Assembly: GCF_944801835.1 (NCBI RefSeq) | Contig: NZ_CALYLN010000001.1 | Span: forward strand, 1,086,001 to 1,150,000 | Reading direction: 5' to 3' | Origin: Bartonella sp. B1099 | GTDB taxonomy: Bacteria; Pseudomonadota; Alphaproteobacteria; Rhizobiales; Rhizobiaceae | Length of the DNA: 64,000 bases | Shown here: positions 20,936 to 31,029 of the stretch, piece by piece | Numbering within the stretch: position 1 is the first letter of the stretch | How the letters are laid out: the number at the start of each line of letters is the position of its first letter | Translations under genes and position numbers: made by a program | The notes under the pieces: model-generated | Databases searched by the model: none | What the model was told of the DNA's origin: nothing | Seen by the model: only the letters and a program-made list of their open reading frames with translations

Positions 20936-21192
20936 AGTCTTCAAGGGTAGATGTTGTTATATCATCAGTAGATTTTATTATCGGTTCTACCATTTATTGT
21001 ATATTAAATTGTTTTTCGGTGCATATGGGAGGGGATAGCTTATAAGGGTGGCAGGAGGAGTGGTTAGTTAAGGAGTGTTGTCTGAATTTTAAAACCTTTG
21101 TTTCTTAGAGCCTATGGTTCATCTAATCTTGTTATTTTGCACGTTCTTATTGCGTGGGGAATTTATACAATAAACGTTAAAAGGAAAAGTCT

Positions 21193-22818
21193 ATGAACTT
21201 GAAAAGAAAAATATTGAAAAGTAGCGGCTCTCTTATTTCTGTTCTTATGGCCCTTGGAGTGGTTGCACAACAGGCTTCAGCAAAAACGCCGGCGAATACT
21301 CTTGTGATGGCTTGGAATATGGATGCAATCAGTACATTTGACCCTGCGCAACTTACAGATGTTTATGGAAGTGAGATTATTCGCAATGTTTGTGATAATT
21401 TGGTGAGTGGTGCGACAGATAATCCCGCTAAAATGGTTCCATCTTTAGCAACGCATTGGGATGTTTCAGGGGATGATCACAGTACGGTGATTACCTTTCA
21501 TTTGCGTGATGGTTTAAAGTTTAATGATGGGAGAGCAGCCAACGCCAATGATCTTGTTTGGGGGATGAAGCGGGTTGTTAAATTGAAGATGGGGAATGCA
21601 GCAATTTTTAATGAATATGGCATTACAGAGCAAAATGTTGATGATGCTTTGCAAGCTCCCGATGAAAAAACAGTGGTGATGAAATTTGATAAGCCTTATC
21701 CAGCAGAGCTTATTCTTAATAATATTGTGGCCAGTCCTGCAACAGCTTTGCTTGATCGTAAGACCATTATGAAGCATGAAAAAGATGGCGATCTGGGCAA
21801 TCAGTATTTAAAAACGCATGCTGCTTGTGTTGGTCCTTATCAGTTAAAAAGTTGGCGCCCTGGAGAAGCTCTTTTGTTGCATGCAAGCTCTCATTATTGG
21901 GGAGAAGCACCAAAATTGAAGCAGATACTCATTCGTCATGTTGCAGAGCCTGGAACACAACGTTTATTGTTACAAAAACATGATATTGATGTTGCTCGTA
22001 ATTTGACCCCTGAAGATCTTGCAGATCTACAAAAAACCACAGATGTTAAAATCGAGGAAGTGTTAGAGCCATCCATGATGTATTGGGGCTTCAATATGAC
22101 AAATCCCATTTTTGCGAAGGAAAAAGTACGCTTGGCGATGCGCTATCTCATAGACTATGAAGGTCTTGGTAAAAAGCTTCTCAAAGGTGTTGGTGTTCCA
22201 CGGGCAAGTTTTGTTCCTCTTGGCAACCTTGGGGCTTTGGATGAAAAAGAAGGGCAACCCTTTAAACTTGATATTCAAAAAGCCAAGAAACTTTTAGCAG
22301 AGGCTGGTTATCCGAACGGATTTGAGGCCAATTTCCTCGTTTCAAATGATCCTTATAGACTGCTCCTTGCTCAGTCACTCCAAGATAGTGCAGAACAGGC
22401 AGGTGTGCATCTTAAAATTGAGCGTTTGGCAGGGACACAGTTGTTTTCCAAACTTTATGCACGTAGCTTTGATACGATTTTTGTCGGATGGAATAATGAT
22501 TCTGCAGATCCCCATACAATGGCTTCACGTCTTGTTTATAATCCGGATAACCGGTTTGAGGCAAAAAATACAGCCTATCCTAGTTGGCAACATGGGTATT
22601 TTGATACAGAGATGAATCACAAAGTTGAAGAGGCTTTATTTCAAAAAGATCCACAAAAACGGGCAAAAATATATGCTGATTTACAACGTGAATTGATGCA
22701 AAAAGGACCTTATGCGTTTATCTTCCAGAAATATACTGTTATTGCGATGACACCTGATATCAAAAAATGGGTTTGGAATAGTGCGCCACAAATTTTTTAT
22801 AATAAAATTGAAAAATAA
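21193..22818 (+). CDS. DppA-type periplasmic peptide-binding protein, copy 1
   Basis: A 541-residue ABC-transporter solute-binding protein of family SBP_bac_5 (dipeptide/heme/oligopeptide class). It has a Sec signal peptide (cleavage predicted after VVAQQASA, about residue 30), then ISTFDPAQLTDVYGSEI, the VITFHLRDGLKFNDGR motif and the C-terminal PQKRAKIYADLQRELMQKGP segment. It is closest by eye to copy 4 (32.2 kb): both begin with nearly the same signal peptide and share DTEMNHKVEEALFQKD. No permease gene is adjacent, so it probably feeds the DppBCDF permease at 36-39.6 kb. An AAAAGGAAAAG ribosome-binding site and the upstream block ATTTATACAATAA are shared with copy 2. Confidence 0.9.
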   Translation: MNLKRKILKSSGSLISVLMALGVVAQQASAKTPANTLVMAWNMDAISTFDPAQLTDVYGSEIIRNVCDNLVSGATDNPAKMVPSLATHWDVSGDDHSTVITFHLRDGLKFNDGRAANANDLVWGMKRVVKLKMGNAAIFNEYGITEQNVDDALQAPDEKTVVMKFDKPYPAELILNNIVASPATALLDRKTIMKHEKDGDLGNQYLKTHAACVGPYQLKSWRPGEALLLHASSHYWGEAPKLKQILIRHVAEPGTQRLLLQKHDIDVARNLTPEDLADLQKTTDVKIEEVLEPSMMYWGFNMTNPIFAKEKVRLAMRYLIDYEGLGKKLLKGVGVPRASFVPLGNLGALDEKEGQPFKLDIQKAKKLLAEAGYPNGFEANFLVSNDPYRLLLAQSLQDSAEQAGVHLKIERLAGTQLFSKLYARSFDTIFVGWNNDSADPHTMASRLVYNPDNRFEAKNTAYPSWQHGYFDTEMNHKVEEALFQKDPQKRAKIYADLQRELMQKGPYAFIFQKYTVIAMTPDIKKWVWNSAPQIFYNKIEK

Positions 22819-22865
22819 GTGTGTCTTCAATGCTGTTAAATAGATAAAGAGCATAGCCATGATAT

Positions 22866-22910
22866 ATTCGGCGTTTTGCATAAGTTTTCGAGCTTTACAA
22901 TATGCCGAAT
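22866..22910 (+). terminator. Conserved hairpin after dppA copy 1
   Basis: ATTCGGC at the 5' side pairs with GCCGAAT at the 3' side, with further imperfect pairing of GTTTTGCA and TTTACAATAT. Equivalent hairpins follow copies 2 and 3 with compensating changes. There is no T-run, so it may protect the mRNA 3' end or terminate weakly. Confidence 0.55.
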
Positions 22911-23042
22911 TTATGGGTGAGGGGTGAGTATGTTGTTGAATATCTTTTCAAGACATTCTGTGAAGAAAGATTTTATCTTCTCATTGAGGATGTGTTTGCA
23001 TGGCTGTTAAGATTGAACATTTCAACTTCTCTGAATGGGAAA

Positions 23043-23420
23043 GAGGCAATTTCTTTGCTGAAAAAATCAGTACAACCAATGCCGCATAATTTATTATTTC
23101 TAAAGGATAAAAGGCTTTGCAATGTTGAAGAAAAATTCTTTATGGAAGTATATCGGGAGGGTGAAAAATATCAGTTTTTATGATGTCCGTGTTTTCTTTT
23201 TCTTTGAAAGATGATGAGATGGTAATTGGAAGGTGTTGTTTTACAGGGAGTGAAGCAAAAACTTGAAGAAAGAGTAAAAGTCGTTGCACTTGGCAAATTA
23301 ACGAATTTTTCTGTTTTATCGATATTTCAAATTCTTATGAAGGCTCTTTGTTATTAAGGTACTTGAGCCAATAGGGGGGCTTTGATGACATTAAAAGAGT
23401 TTTTTAGGTGAAGGTTTTAA
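23043..23420 (+). pseudogene. Decayed copy of the 5' part of xseA (remnant 2)
   Basis: Aligns by eye with xseA from its start: TTTCTTTGCTGAAAA, CAGTACAACCAATGCCGC, GTTGAAGAAAAATTC, TGAAAGATGATGAGATGG (xseA: TTAAAAGATGATAAGGCG), GCACTTGGCAAATTAACG and CAAATTCTTATGAAGGCTC. It contains stops and frameshifts. It shares with remnant 1 a small insertion around TTATTAAGGT that intact xseA lacks, so the two derive from one another. A short open frame over 22902-23183 is explained by this remnant. Confidence 0.75.
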
Positions 23421-23519
23421 AACTTTATCTCTTGGAGCCTATGGTTCATTCCATTTTATTCTTTTGCGCATCTTTATAGCATGGGAAATTTATACAATAA
23501 TCTTTAAAGGGAGAAATCT

Positions 23520-25151
23520 ATGAATTTAAAAAGAAAAATATTAAAAGGGAGCAGTCCTTTTGTTTCTGCTCTCATGGTTCTAGGGATGGTTGTACAACCA
23601 GTTTTAGCCAAAACACCAGCCGATACTCTTGTAATGGCTTTGAATCTTGATTCAATTGAGACTTTTGATCCTGCACAGATCAATGAACGTTATGGCAATG
23701 AAATCGTTGCCAATATTTGTGATAACCTCATCGATTCTGCAACAGATGATGCAGCAAAAATAGCACCTTCTTTGGCAAAGAGTTGGGATGTTTCAAATGA
23801 GGGCGGGGGTACAGTCATTACTTTTCATTTGCGTGATGGTTTGAAGTTTAATGATGGTCGACCTGCTGGTGCCCATGATCTTGTTTGGGGGATGAGGCGG
23901 GTTGTTAAGTTAAAATTGTCTGCAGCGGCAATATTTAACGAGTATGGAATTACAGAACAAAATGTTGATTCTACTCTTCAAGCACCCGATGAGAAGACAG
24001 TGGTGATGAAATTTGATAAGCTTTATCCAGCAGAGATAATCCTTGGGCATATTCTTACTACGCGTACTGCTGCTTTGCTTGATCGTGAAACAATTATGAA
24101 ACATGAACAAGATGGTGATATGGGCAATCGTTATTTGGCAAGCCATGCTGCTTGTGTCGGTCCTTATCAGTTAGTGAATTGGCGTTCTGGAGAGGCAATT
24201 TTGTTGCGTGCAAGTTCCCATTATTGGGGAGAAACACCCAAATTAAAACAGGTTCTCATTCGTCATATTGCAGAGCCTGGTACACAACGTTTGTTGTTGG
24301 AAAAACATGATATTGATGTGGCCCGTAATTTGATGCCAGAAGATATAGCCGATCTCCAAGCAAAAACAGATATTAAGATTGAAAAAGTGTTGGCACCATC
24401 TGTGATCATGTGGGGATTCAATGTGACAAATCCTATTTTTGCCAATGAAAAAGTGCGTTTGGCAATGCGCTATCTTATCGATTATGACACTTTGGGAAAG
24501 ACTCTTCTTAAAGATGTTGGTATTCCACGGGCAAGCTTTATTCCCATTGGGAATCTTGGTGCTTTGGATGAAAAAGAAGGGCAACCCTTTAAGCTTGATC
24601 TTCAAAAAGCCAAGCAGCTTTTAACAGAAGCAGGCTATCCAAATGGTTTTGAGGCTAATATTTATGCAGGAAAATCTCCTTATCCTTTTGCTTTGCCTAT
24701 TGCTCAGTCCATTCAAGACAATGCAAAAAAAATAGGTGTGCGCTTTAAGATTGAACATTTTGTAGGGACACAGTTGTTTTCAAAACTTTATGCACGAGGT
24801 TTTGATACAATTTTTATGGGATGGAATAACGATTCTGCAGATCCTTATACAATGGCTTCACGTCTTGTTTATAATCCGGATAATCGGTTTGAAGCTAAAA
24901 ACACAGGCTATCCTAGTTGGTGCCATGGCTATTTGGATGAAGATATGAATAAAAAGGTAAGGGAAGCATTGTTTGAAAAAGATCCACAGAAACGGGCACA
25001 AATGTATGCTGACTTACAGCGTGATTTTATGCAAAAAGGACCTTTTGCCTTTATCTATCAGACATATAGCATTATCGCTATGACACCTGATGTTAAAAAA
25101 TGGGTGTGGAATAGTGCCCCACGTATTTTTTATAATGCCATTGAAAAATAA
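23520..25151 (+). CDS. DppA-type periplasmic peptide-binding protein, copy 2
   Basis: A 543-residue SBP_bac_5 protein with a Sec signal peptide (cleavage near VVQPVLA). Closest to copy 3: they share SPYPFALPIAQSIQDNAKK and the YLDEDMNKKV segment, which copies 1 and 4 lack. The differences are scattered through the ligand-binding lobes (for example ILTTRTAALLDRE here, IVASPATALLDRK in copy 1), so specificities may differ. The upstream block CCTATGGTTCAT and ATTTATACAATAA are kept from copy 1, which suggests shared regulation. Confidence 0.9.
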   Translation: MNLKRKILKGSSPFVSALMVLGMVVQPVLAKTPADTLVMALNLDSIETFDPAQINERYGNEIVANICDNLIDSATDDAAKIAPSLAKSWDVSNEGGGTVITFHLRDGLKFNDGRPAGAHDLVWGMRRVVKLKLSAAAIFNEYGITEQNVDSTLQAPDEKTVVMKFDKLYPAEIILGHILTTRTAALLDRETIMKHEQDGDMGNRYLASHAACVGPYQLVNWRSGEAILLRASSHYWGETPKLKQVLIRHIAEPGTQRLLLEKHDIDVARNLMPEDIADLQAKTDIKIEKVLAPSVIMWGFNVTNPIFANEKVRLAMRYLIDYDTLGKTLLKDVGIPRASFIPIGNLGALDEKEGQPFKLDLQKAKQLLTEAGYPNGFEANIYAGKSPYPFALPIAQSIQDNAKKIGVRFKIEHFVGTQLFSKLYARGFDTIFMGWNNDSADPYTMASRLVYNPDNRFEAKNTGYPSWCHGYLDEDMNKKVREALFEKDPQKRAQMYADLQRDFMQKGPFAFIYQTYSIIAMTPDVKKWVWNSAPRIFYNAIEK

Positions 25152-25192
25152 ACACGTTTTCAATGTTGTAACATACAACAATGAATGTGATG

Positions 25193-25251
25193 CGATATCT
25201 TCGGTGTTTTGCACAGGGCTTAAAAGCTTTGCAAAATATCGAAGTTTATCG
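25193..25251 (+). terminator. Conserved hairpin after dppA copy 2
   Basis: A long stem: CGATA pairs with TATCG outside, and CTTCGGTGTTTTGCA pairs with TGCAAAATATCGAAG inside, two of the pairs being G-U. Same position and architecture as after copies 1 and 3. Confidence 0.6.
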
Positions 25252-25385
25252 GTAAAATGCATTTAAAATATATTATAGAATAACTCTTACATACTCTTCT
25301 TGAAAGAAGGGCTATGAATTTTTATTAAATACATATATATATAGGTATTAAGATTGGAGATTTCAATCTTAAGTGAAGTAAAAAA

Positions 25386-25955
25386 TAATAAATTTGTTTA
25401 TTCAAGAAGTGGGCATACTGAATATAAGCAGAATTTAGTATTTTTTAGAAAAAGCGGGGACTTTAAAATGTGCTGTTGAGAAAAAATTGGGTTATGTACA
25501 GGTGCATTGGGGGAATATGAGGTTATTGTGGAGCGAATGCTTCAAATTTACCACCTTTCCTTAAAAAATGATGAGATGCTGGGATTGTCCTTTGTATGGA
25601 GTCGTGAAAATGCTCAAATTTCCTCGTGAGAAAGGAGAGGAGAGTTCATTGTTGGGGGAACTATGCTTGTGAGGATTATCAAGGTATCAAAGGGTGATTG
25701 AGGTTTTAAAGCAACCGAAGTTGGGGCTCTGAAGATTCTTTTGGGTAAATCAAAAAGGCTTTTAAAGCAGAAGTTCTGTTTGATGCGATAAAGAAGATCT
25801 TTGGCTTATATGTTCAAAGTTACAGGTGTTGTAAAATCACCAATAGACGCTGTCATTTGTGGTATCACTCATCGTTTATCAGATCACTTTCCGTTGTCTC
25901 TTTTGTTTTAGCTTACCAATATCGCTCAAGCGGTTGCTTCTGCTGTTTAAAGGCT
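25386..25955 (+). pseudogene. Decayed copy of the 5' part of xseA (remnant 3)
   Basis: The best preserved remnant. It follows xseA from its start codon region (ATAAATTTGTTTATTCAAG against GGTAAGTTTGTTTGGTGAA) through GGGTTATGTACAGGTGC (xseA GGATATGTACGGGTGC), AAAATGCTCAAATTTCCTC (xseA AAAAGCTCAAATTTCCTC), and ACAGGTGTTGTAAAATCACC (xseA ATCGGTGTTGTAACATCACC), reaching about codon 190 of the gene. It is disrupted by many stops and indels. Confidence 0.85.
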
Positions 25956-26062
25956 TTGATATTTTGTCTTTGGGAGGTGTATTTTAAAAGCCTGATCTTT
26001 TTATTTATGCACGTTTTTATTGCGTGAAAAATTTATATAATAAACTCTAAGGGGAAAAATCT

Positions 26063-27694
26063 ATGAATTTAAGAAGAAAAATATTAAAAGGGAGCAGTTC
26101 TTTTGCCTCTGCAATTATTGCTTTTGGGATGTTGGTGCAACAAGTTTCAGCAAAAACACCAGCCGATACTCTCGTGATGGCTTGGGATCTCGATGCGATT
26201 AGTAATTTTGATCCTGCGCAGCTCAATGACCGATATGGCGCTGAAATTGTTGTCAATGTTTGTGACAATTTGGTTGATTCTGCTAAAAATGATGGAACTA
26301 AAATCGTTCCTTCTTTGGCAAAGAGTTGGGATGTTGCAAGCGATGACCAGAGTACAGTCATTACTTTTCATTTACGCGATGATTTAAAGTTTAATGATGG
26401 TCGATCTGCTGGTGCTCATGATCTTGTTTGGGGGATGAGGCGGGTTGTCAAATTGAAACTGTCTAATGCGGCAACTTTTAATGAATATGGTATCACAGAA
26501 AAAAATGTTGATAAGGCTTTTCAGGCACCCGACGAGAAGACCGTGGTGATGAAATTTGATAAACCTTATCCAGCAGAGCTTATTCTGAGCAATATTTCTA
26601 CTAATCGTACTGTTGCTTTGCTTGATCGTGAGACTCTTATGAAACACGAACAAGATGGTGATATGGGTAATCGCTATTTGGCAAGTCATGCTGCTTGTGT
26701 TGGTCCTTATCAGTTAGAAAGTTGGCGTCCTGGAGAAGGGATTTTATTGCGGGCAAGTTCCCATTATTGGGGTGCGGCGCCCAAATTGAAGAAAATCTTA
26801 ATTCGTCATATTGCAGAGCCTGGTACACAACGTTTGTTGTTGGAAAAACACGATATTGATGTGGCTCGTAATTTGACGCCAGAAAATATAGCCGATCTTC
26901 AAGCAACAACAGATATTAAGGTTGAAAAAATATTAGCACCATCGATGATAATATGGGGGTTCAATACAACAAATCCTATTTTTGCCAATGAAAAGGTGCG
27001 TTTGGCAATGCGCTACCTTATCGATTATGACACTTTGGGAAAGACTCTTCTTAAAGATGTTGGCATTCCACGGGCAAGCTTTATTCCTCTTGGTAATTTT
27101 GGAGCTTTGGATGAAAAAGAAGGGCAACCCTTTAAACTTGATCTTCAAAAAGCTAAGCAGCTTTTAACAGAAGCAGGGTATCCAGATGGTTTTAAAGCCA
27201 ATATTTTTGCAGGAAAATCTCCTTACCCTTTTGCTTTGCCTATTGCTCAGTCCATTCAGGATAATGCAAAAAAGGTCGGTGTGCGCTTTAAGATTGAACA
27301 TTTTATCGGGACGCAGTTGTTTTCAAAACTTTATGCCCGCAGCTTTGATACCATTTTTATAGGATGGAATAACTCTTCTTCCGATCCTCATACAATGGCT
27401 GCACGTTTTATTTTAAACCCTGACAATCGGTTTGAGGCTAAAAACACAGGCTATCCTAGTTGGTGCCATGGCTATTTGGATGAAGATATGAATAAAAAGG
27501 TGAAAGATGCCCTCTTTCAAAGAGATCCACAGAAACGGGCACAAATGTATGCTGACTTACAGCGTGAATTTATGCAAAAAGGACCCTATGCTTTTATCTA
27601 TCAGACATATAATATTGTCGCTATGACACCTGATGTCAAAAAATGGGTATGGAATGGTGCACCACGTATTTTTTATGCTGCCATTGAAAAATAA
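26063..27694 (+). CDS. DppA-type periplasmic peptide-binding protein, copy 3
   Basis: A 543-residue SBP_bac_5 protein with a Sec signal peptide (cleavage near VQQVSA). It pairs with copy 2 in sequence. Distinct residues cluster in the second lobe: NSSSDPHTMAARFILNPDNR here against NDSADPYTMASRLVYNPDNR in copy 2. A TATATAATAA block and AAGGGGAAAAA ribosome-binding site precede it. The intact xseA follows after a conserved hairpin. Confidence 0.9.
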   Translation: MNLRRKILKGSSSFASAIIAFGMLVQQVSAKTPADTLVMAWDLDAISNFDPAQLNDRYGAEIVVNVCDNLVDSAKNDGTKIVPSLAKSWDVASDDQSTVITFHLRDDLKFNDGRSAGAHDLVWGMRRVVKLKLSNAATFNEYGITEKNVDKAFQAPDEKTVVMKFDKPYPAELILSNISTNRTVALLDRETLMKHEQDGDMGNRYLASHAACVGPYQLESWRPGEGILLRASSHYWGAAPKLKKILIRHIAEPGTQRLLLEKHDIDVARNLTPENIADLQATTDIKVEKILAPSMIIWGFNTTNPIFANEKVRLAMRYLIDYDTLGKTLLKDVGIPRASFIPLGNFGALDEKEGQPFKLDLQKAKQLLTEAGYPDGFKANIFAGKSPYPFALPIAQSIQDNAKKVGVRFKIEHFIGTQLFSKLYARSFDTIFIGWNNSSSDPHTMAARFILNPDNRFEAKNTGYPSWCHGYLDEDMNKKVKDALFQRDPQKRAQMYADLQREFMQKGPYAFIYQTYNIVAMTPDVKKWVWNGAPRIFYAAIEK

Positions 27695-27725
27695 TTTTTA
27701 TTGGCAAAATGGAAAAATACGATCA

Positions 27726-27784
27726 CGATATCTTCGACGTTTTGCATAGAATTTAAAAATTTTGCAAAACGTTGAAGTTTATCG
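27726..27784 (+). terminator. Conserved hairpin after dppA copy 3
   Basis: CGATA/TATCG outer pairing and CTTCGACGTTTTGCA paired with TGCAAAACGTTGAAG, a 15-bp stem with one G-U pair. Compared with copy 2, the GGTG/TATC positions have changed to GACG/CGTT while pairing is kept. Confidence 0.65.
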
Positions 27785-28093
27785 CTAGCAAATTAATCTG
27801 TTGTATAGGGAAGACTTTCTCAAGATATAACTCTTTTCGAAAGGTATCCTTTTTCTCATTAAATTTTTATGGATGTTGAGATTGAATATTTTCACTGTCG
27901 TTGATAAAATTTTAGATGGAATAATCAGTTGATCTCTATATTTTAAGCCTTGATGATTTTGATCGTCAGTTTGAGATTAAGGGTAGAGGCTGTTCCCTCA
28001 TTGTTACCACGGATATTGGGTGAAACTATACGTTAAAAATTAAAGATGCGTTGTTTTGAAAAGACCCACAAAATGGGCATAAAGAGTTGAAAA

Positions 28094-29524
28094 ATGGTAA
28101 GTTTGTTTGGTGAAAAGCCAGTTGCAACGAATATTGCGGAATTTACTGTTTCCGAAATAGCAGGCGCTTTAAAGCGTGTTGTGGAAGAAAAGTTTGGATA
28201 TGTACGGGTGCGTGGAGAGATCTCGGGTTACCGCGGTGCTCATGCTTCGGGACATGCTTATTTTGCCTTAAAAGATGATAAGGCGCGGTTGGAAGCTGTT
28301 ATTTGGCGTGGCGTGATGGAAAAGCTCAAATTTCCTCCTGAAGAAGGGATGGAAGTGGTTGCTGTCGGTAAGCTTACGACTTATCCAGGGTCATCGAAAT
28401 ATCAAATTGTCATTGAGGCTCTTGAACCAACAGGGGTTGGTGCTTTGATGACTCTTCTTGAAAATCGTAAGAAAAAATTTGCAGAAGAAGGCTTATTTGA
28501 TGAAGCAAAGAAAAAGCCTTTGCCTTATATGCCTCGAATTATCGGTGTTGTAACATCACCAACGGGGGCTGTTATTCGCGATATTATTCATCGTATCTCT
28601 GATCGTTTTCCGCTGCATGTTTTGGTTTGGCCTGTTCGTGTGCAGGGAGAAACAAGCGGGAGTGAAGTGGCTGCTGCTGTTGAAGGTTTTAATGCACTGA
28701 CTTCAGGAGGGCACATTCCAAAACCTGATCTGCTTATTGTTGCACGGGGAGGGGGAAGTTTAGAGGATTTATGGGGATTTAATGATGAAGCTGTTGTTCG
28801 TGCTGTTTATGCTTCTGACCTCCCCGTTATTTCTGCTGTTGGGCATGAAACAGACTGGACTTTGATTGATTATGTCGCTGATTGGCGTGCTCCAACCCCT
28901 ACAGGAGCCGCAGAAAAGGCTGTTCCTGTTAAGCTTGATCTTGAAGTAAGTGTTGCATCACTTGGAGCACGTTTGCGTAAAGGACTTGCACGTTCTTTTG
29001 ATTTTCATCAACAAAAGTTGCGTGCAGCCAGACGAGGACTTCCCACTGTTGACCAACTTTTTGCTCTACCGCGGCGTGGTTTTGATGAAATTTCAAGTCG
29101 ATTACAGCGTGCTCTTTGTGTGAGCTACGATAAAAAACGTTTTTCTTTTCATGCCCTTCACCTCCGTCTTTCGCCCCGTTTGTTAAAGAGTGAAAAAGCA
29201 CAACGTCACACAAAGGAATATACAGCACGTCTTCATCGTGCTTTTATGCGCAGTGTAGAAAAACAACGTGCGGCGTTAGAGTTGGCATGTAGGCTTTTAA
29301 AAAGCACTTCTTATCAGAATATTTTAGAGCGTGGTTTTGTTTTGGCTTTGGGGCAAGGTCATAAACCTATTAAACGGTTGGCACAGTTTCCTGAAACTGG
29401 ACAAATAAATTTACGCTTTTTTGATGGTGATATCCGTGTTTCAACACAAGAATCTGTTTCCGCGATACGCTCAAAACACAAGAAGATAAAGTCGCCAAGT
29501 GATGACCAAGGAACACTCTTTTAA
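28094..29524 (+). CDS. xseA: Exodeoxyribonuclease VII large subunit
   Basis: A 476-residue cytosolic nuclease subunit that degrades single-stranded DNA with XseB. It has an N-terminal OB-fold domain ([12 protein letters not shown]...[11 protein letters not shown]), then the catalytic core with [34 protein letters not shown], and [17 protein letters not shown], followed by a long coiled-coil region and a C-terminal GFVLALGQG domain. This is the intact copy; three decayed 5' copies stand upstream of dppA copies 1-3. It is followed directly by tag. Confidence 0.95.
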   Translation: MVSLFGEKPVATNIAEFTVSEIAGALKRVVEEKFGYVRVRGEISGYRGAHASGHAYFALKDDKARLEAVIWRGVMEKLKFPPEEGMEVVAVGKLTTYPGSSKYQIVIEALEPTGVGALMTLLENRKKKFAEEGLFDEAKKKPLPYMPRIIGVVTSPTGAVIRDIIHRISDRFPLHVLVWPVRVQGETSGSEVAAAVEGFNALTSGGHIPKPDLLIVARGGGSLEDLWGFNDEAVVRAVYASDLPVISAVGHETDWTLIDYVADWRAPTPTGAAEKAVPVKLDLEVSVASLGARLRKGLARSFDFHQQKLRAARRGLPTVDQLFALPRRGFDEISSRLQRALCVSYDKKRFSFHALHLRLSPRLLKSEKAQRHTKEYTARLHRAFMRSVEKQRAALELACRLLKSTSYQNILERGFVLALGQGHKPIKRLAQFPETGQINLRFFDGDIRVSTQESVSAIRSKHKKIKSPSDDQGTLF

Positions 29525-29525
29525 T

Positions 29526-30128
29526 ATGGTGAAGATTATGCTTGCCGATGGTCTTCTTAAGGGAGTGGATGGAAAAGTTCGTTGCGCATGGGCAGGAACG
29601 GATCCACTTTATTGCGCTTATCATGATAACGAATGGGGAAAACCTGTTTTTGAGGATATCCCTCTGTTTGAAAAAATTTGTCTTGAAGGTTTCCAAGCGG
29701 GGCTTTCTTGGTTTACGATTTTAAAAAAACGCTCTTCTTTTCGCATTGCATTTGATGATTTTGACTTTGAAAAGATTGCTCATTACGATGCGCTAAAGGT
29801 GCAAATGTTGATGCAGAATAAAGGCATTGTTCGTCATCAAGGAAAAATTCGTTCAGTGCTGAATAATGCCTTGAGAGCACAGGAAATTATCACCGAGTGG
29901 GGGAGTTTATCCCACTATTTCTGGTCTTTTCAGCCACCACAATCGGAGCGTTATGAAAAGATAGATTTTCAAACATTGTTAGCAAATCCCATCACTCCAG
30001 CTTCTCTTCGTCTTTCTCAAGACTTAAAGAAGCGCGGCTGGACATTTGTTGGGCCTACGATTTGTTATGCTTTTATGCAGGCTGTAGGGATTGTCAATGA
30101 TCATCTTGAAGGGTGCTTTTGTCGATAA
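29526..30128 (+). CDS. tag: DNA-3-methyladenine glycosylase I
   Basis: A base-excision repair enzyme removing 3-methyladenine. About 200 residues with RCAWAGTDPLYCAYHDNEWG near the N terminus (zinc ligands Cys and His), EGFQAGLSWFTILKKR and the closing VGIVNDHLEGCFCR with the other zinc ligands. I start it at the ATG 2 bases after the xseA stop; an in-frame GTG at 29499 within xseA is possible. Co-transcribed with xseA, so both belong to DNA repair. Confidence 0.93.
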   Translation: MVKIMLADGLLKGVDGKVRCAWAGTDPLYCAYHDNEWGKPVFEDIPLFEKICLEGFQAGLSWFTILKKRSSFRIAFDDFDFEKIAHYDALKVQMLMQNKGIVRHQGKIRSVLNNALRAQEIITEWGSLSHYFWSFQPPQSERYEKIDFQTLLANPITPASLRLSQDLKKRGWTFVGPTICYAFMQAVGIVNDHLEGCFCR

Positions 30129-30379
30129 ATTGGTAAAATTTTTGTCATAAGGGCAGGGCAATAACCAATAGGATAATCATTGAATTGTTTCATCAATGTG
30201 CAAATGATACAATTCACTTGTATAAGATAATTGAAGCATACAAACGATGCAATAGTGATGATTTTTTTAATTGTTGTTAGCCTTCAAAATAACAAAAGTA
30301 ACTTTTGAGAATGAAAAAAAATGCAAAAAAGTGTAATATCTTAACTCTCCTGTATCTGGAGTTAAAGAGTGATGATATC

Positions 30380-30510
30380 TTGTATGTAAAACAGAACGCC
30401 ATCCAGTTGCCAATTCACGGGCTTTTTTTAAAGAGACATGTCTTAAAGCACCTAATCCCATTTCGCGGCGGCGCTCATGAATGGTATATAAAAAGCAAGT
30501 AAAATAAAAT
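30380..30510 (-). pseudogene. Fragment of a DUF4102-type integrase N-terminal region
   Basis: On the minus strand the sequence reads ...GLGALRHVSLKKARELATGWRSVL, matching the arm-binding N-terminal domain of the tyrosine integrase fragment on the opposite strand at 31.2 kb. The upstream part is out of frame. It is an inverted copy of part of that fragment. Confidence 0.75.
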
Positions 30511-30573
30511 AGTTATGTCTAATATAAGGGAAGAGGCAAATATTGATTCTATTATGTTTTTTTGCCTCTATCC

Positions 30574-31029
30574 CTAACTTTTTTGGAGCTTTTTTATAGC
30601 TTCAAGAGCTAATCTTTTACGATCTGCGCTCTTTGTGTAAAGAGATGCCATAGCATCATTTGTCCAGCCAAAGAGTGCTTTCAGTTGTGATACTGTTGCA
30701 CCAGAATTAGCTGCGCGTGTTGCTGCTAATTTTCTTAAACCATGTGCTGATTTTTTTATGCCTGCTGTATAACAAGCCTCTCTAAATGCATCGCCAAAAC
30801 TTTCTTTAACGAGTTTTTTATTAGTTTTACTACAGATGAATGTTTCATCTTTGATTTCGTTATCGATAATGAAACGCATATGATTAGTCGATCTAGGACA
30901 TTTGATTTCGATTAACCCATCTTCATCAATCAGACCATCAGGGCTAGCCCCCGCCATTTTTATTGTGGGGTGTTGAATAAAGCCGCACCTTGTGATTTCA
31001 GTATCATAAATGAATGCATATTCTCTCAA
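30574..31029 (-). pseudogene. YqaJ-integrase chimeric remnant
   Basis: One open frame of 151 residues joins two unrelated phage proteins. The first part (about residues 1-60, MREYAFIYDTEITRCGFIQ through IKCPRSTNHMRFI) is the YqaJ nuclease core, matching the gene at 1-567. The rest (from about DETFICSKTNKKLVKESFG) is the C-terminal catalytic end of a tyrosine recombinase, with SAHGLRKLAATRAA (His-x-x-Arg) and MASLYTKSADRKRLA (nucleophile Tyr). The first catalytic Arg is missing. Upstream, the YqaJ frame is broken by a one-base deletion in the segment matching IEHEEDAL. I read it as a deletion scar, most likely non-functional. Confidence 0.75.

Noticed and set aside
22902-23183. Possible 93-residue gene between dppA copies 1 and 2
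   Set aside because: Its second half is the xseA remnant read in one frame; no independent family or ribosome-binding site.
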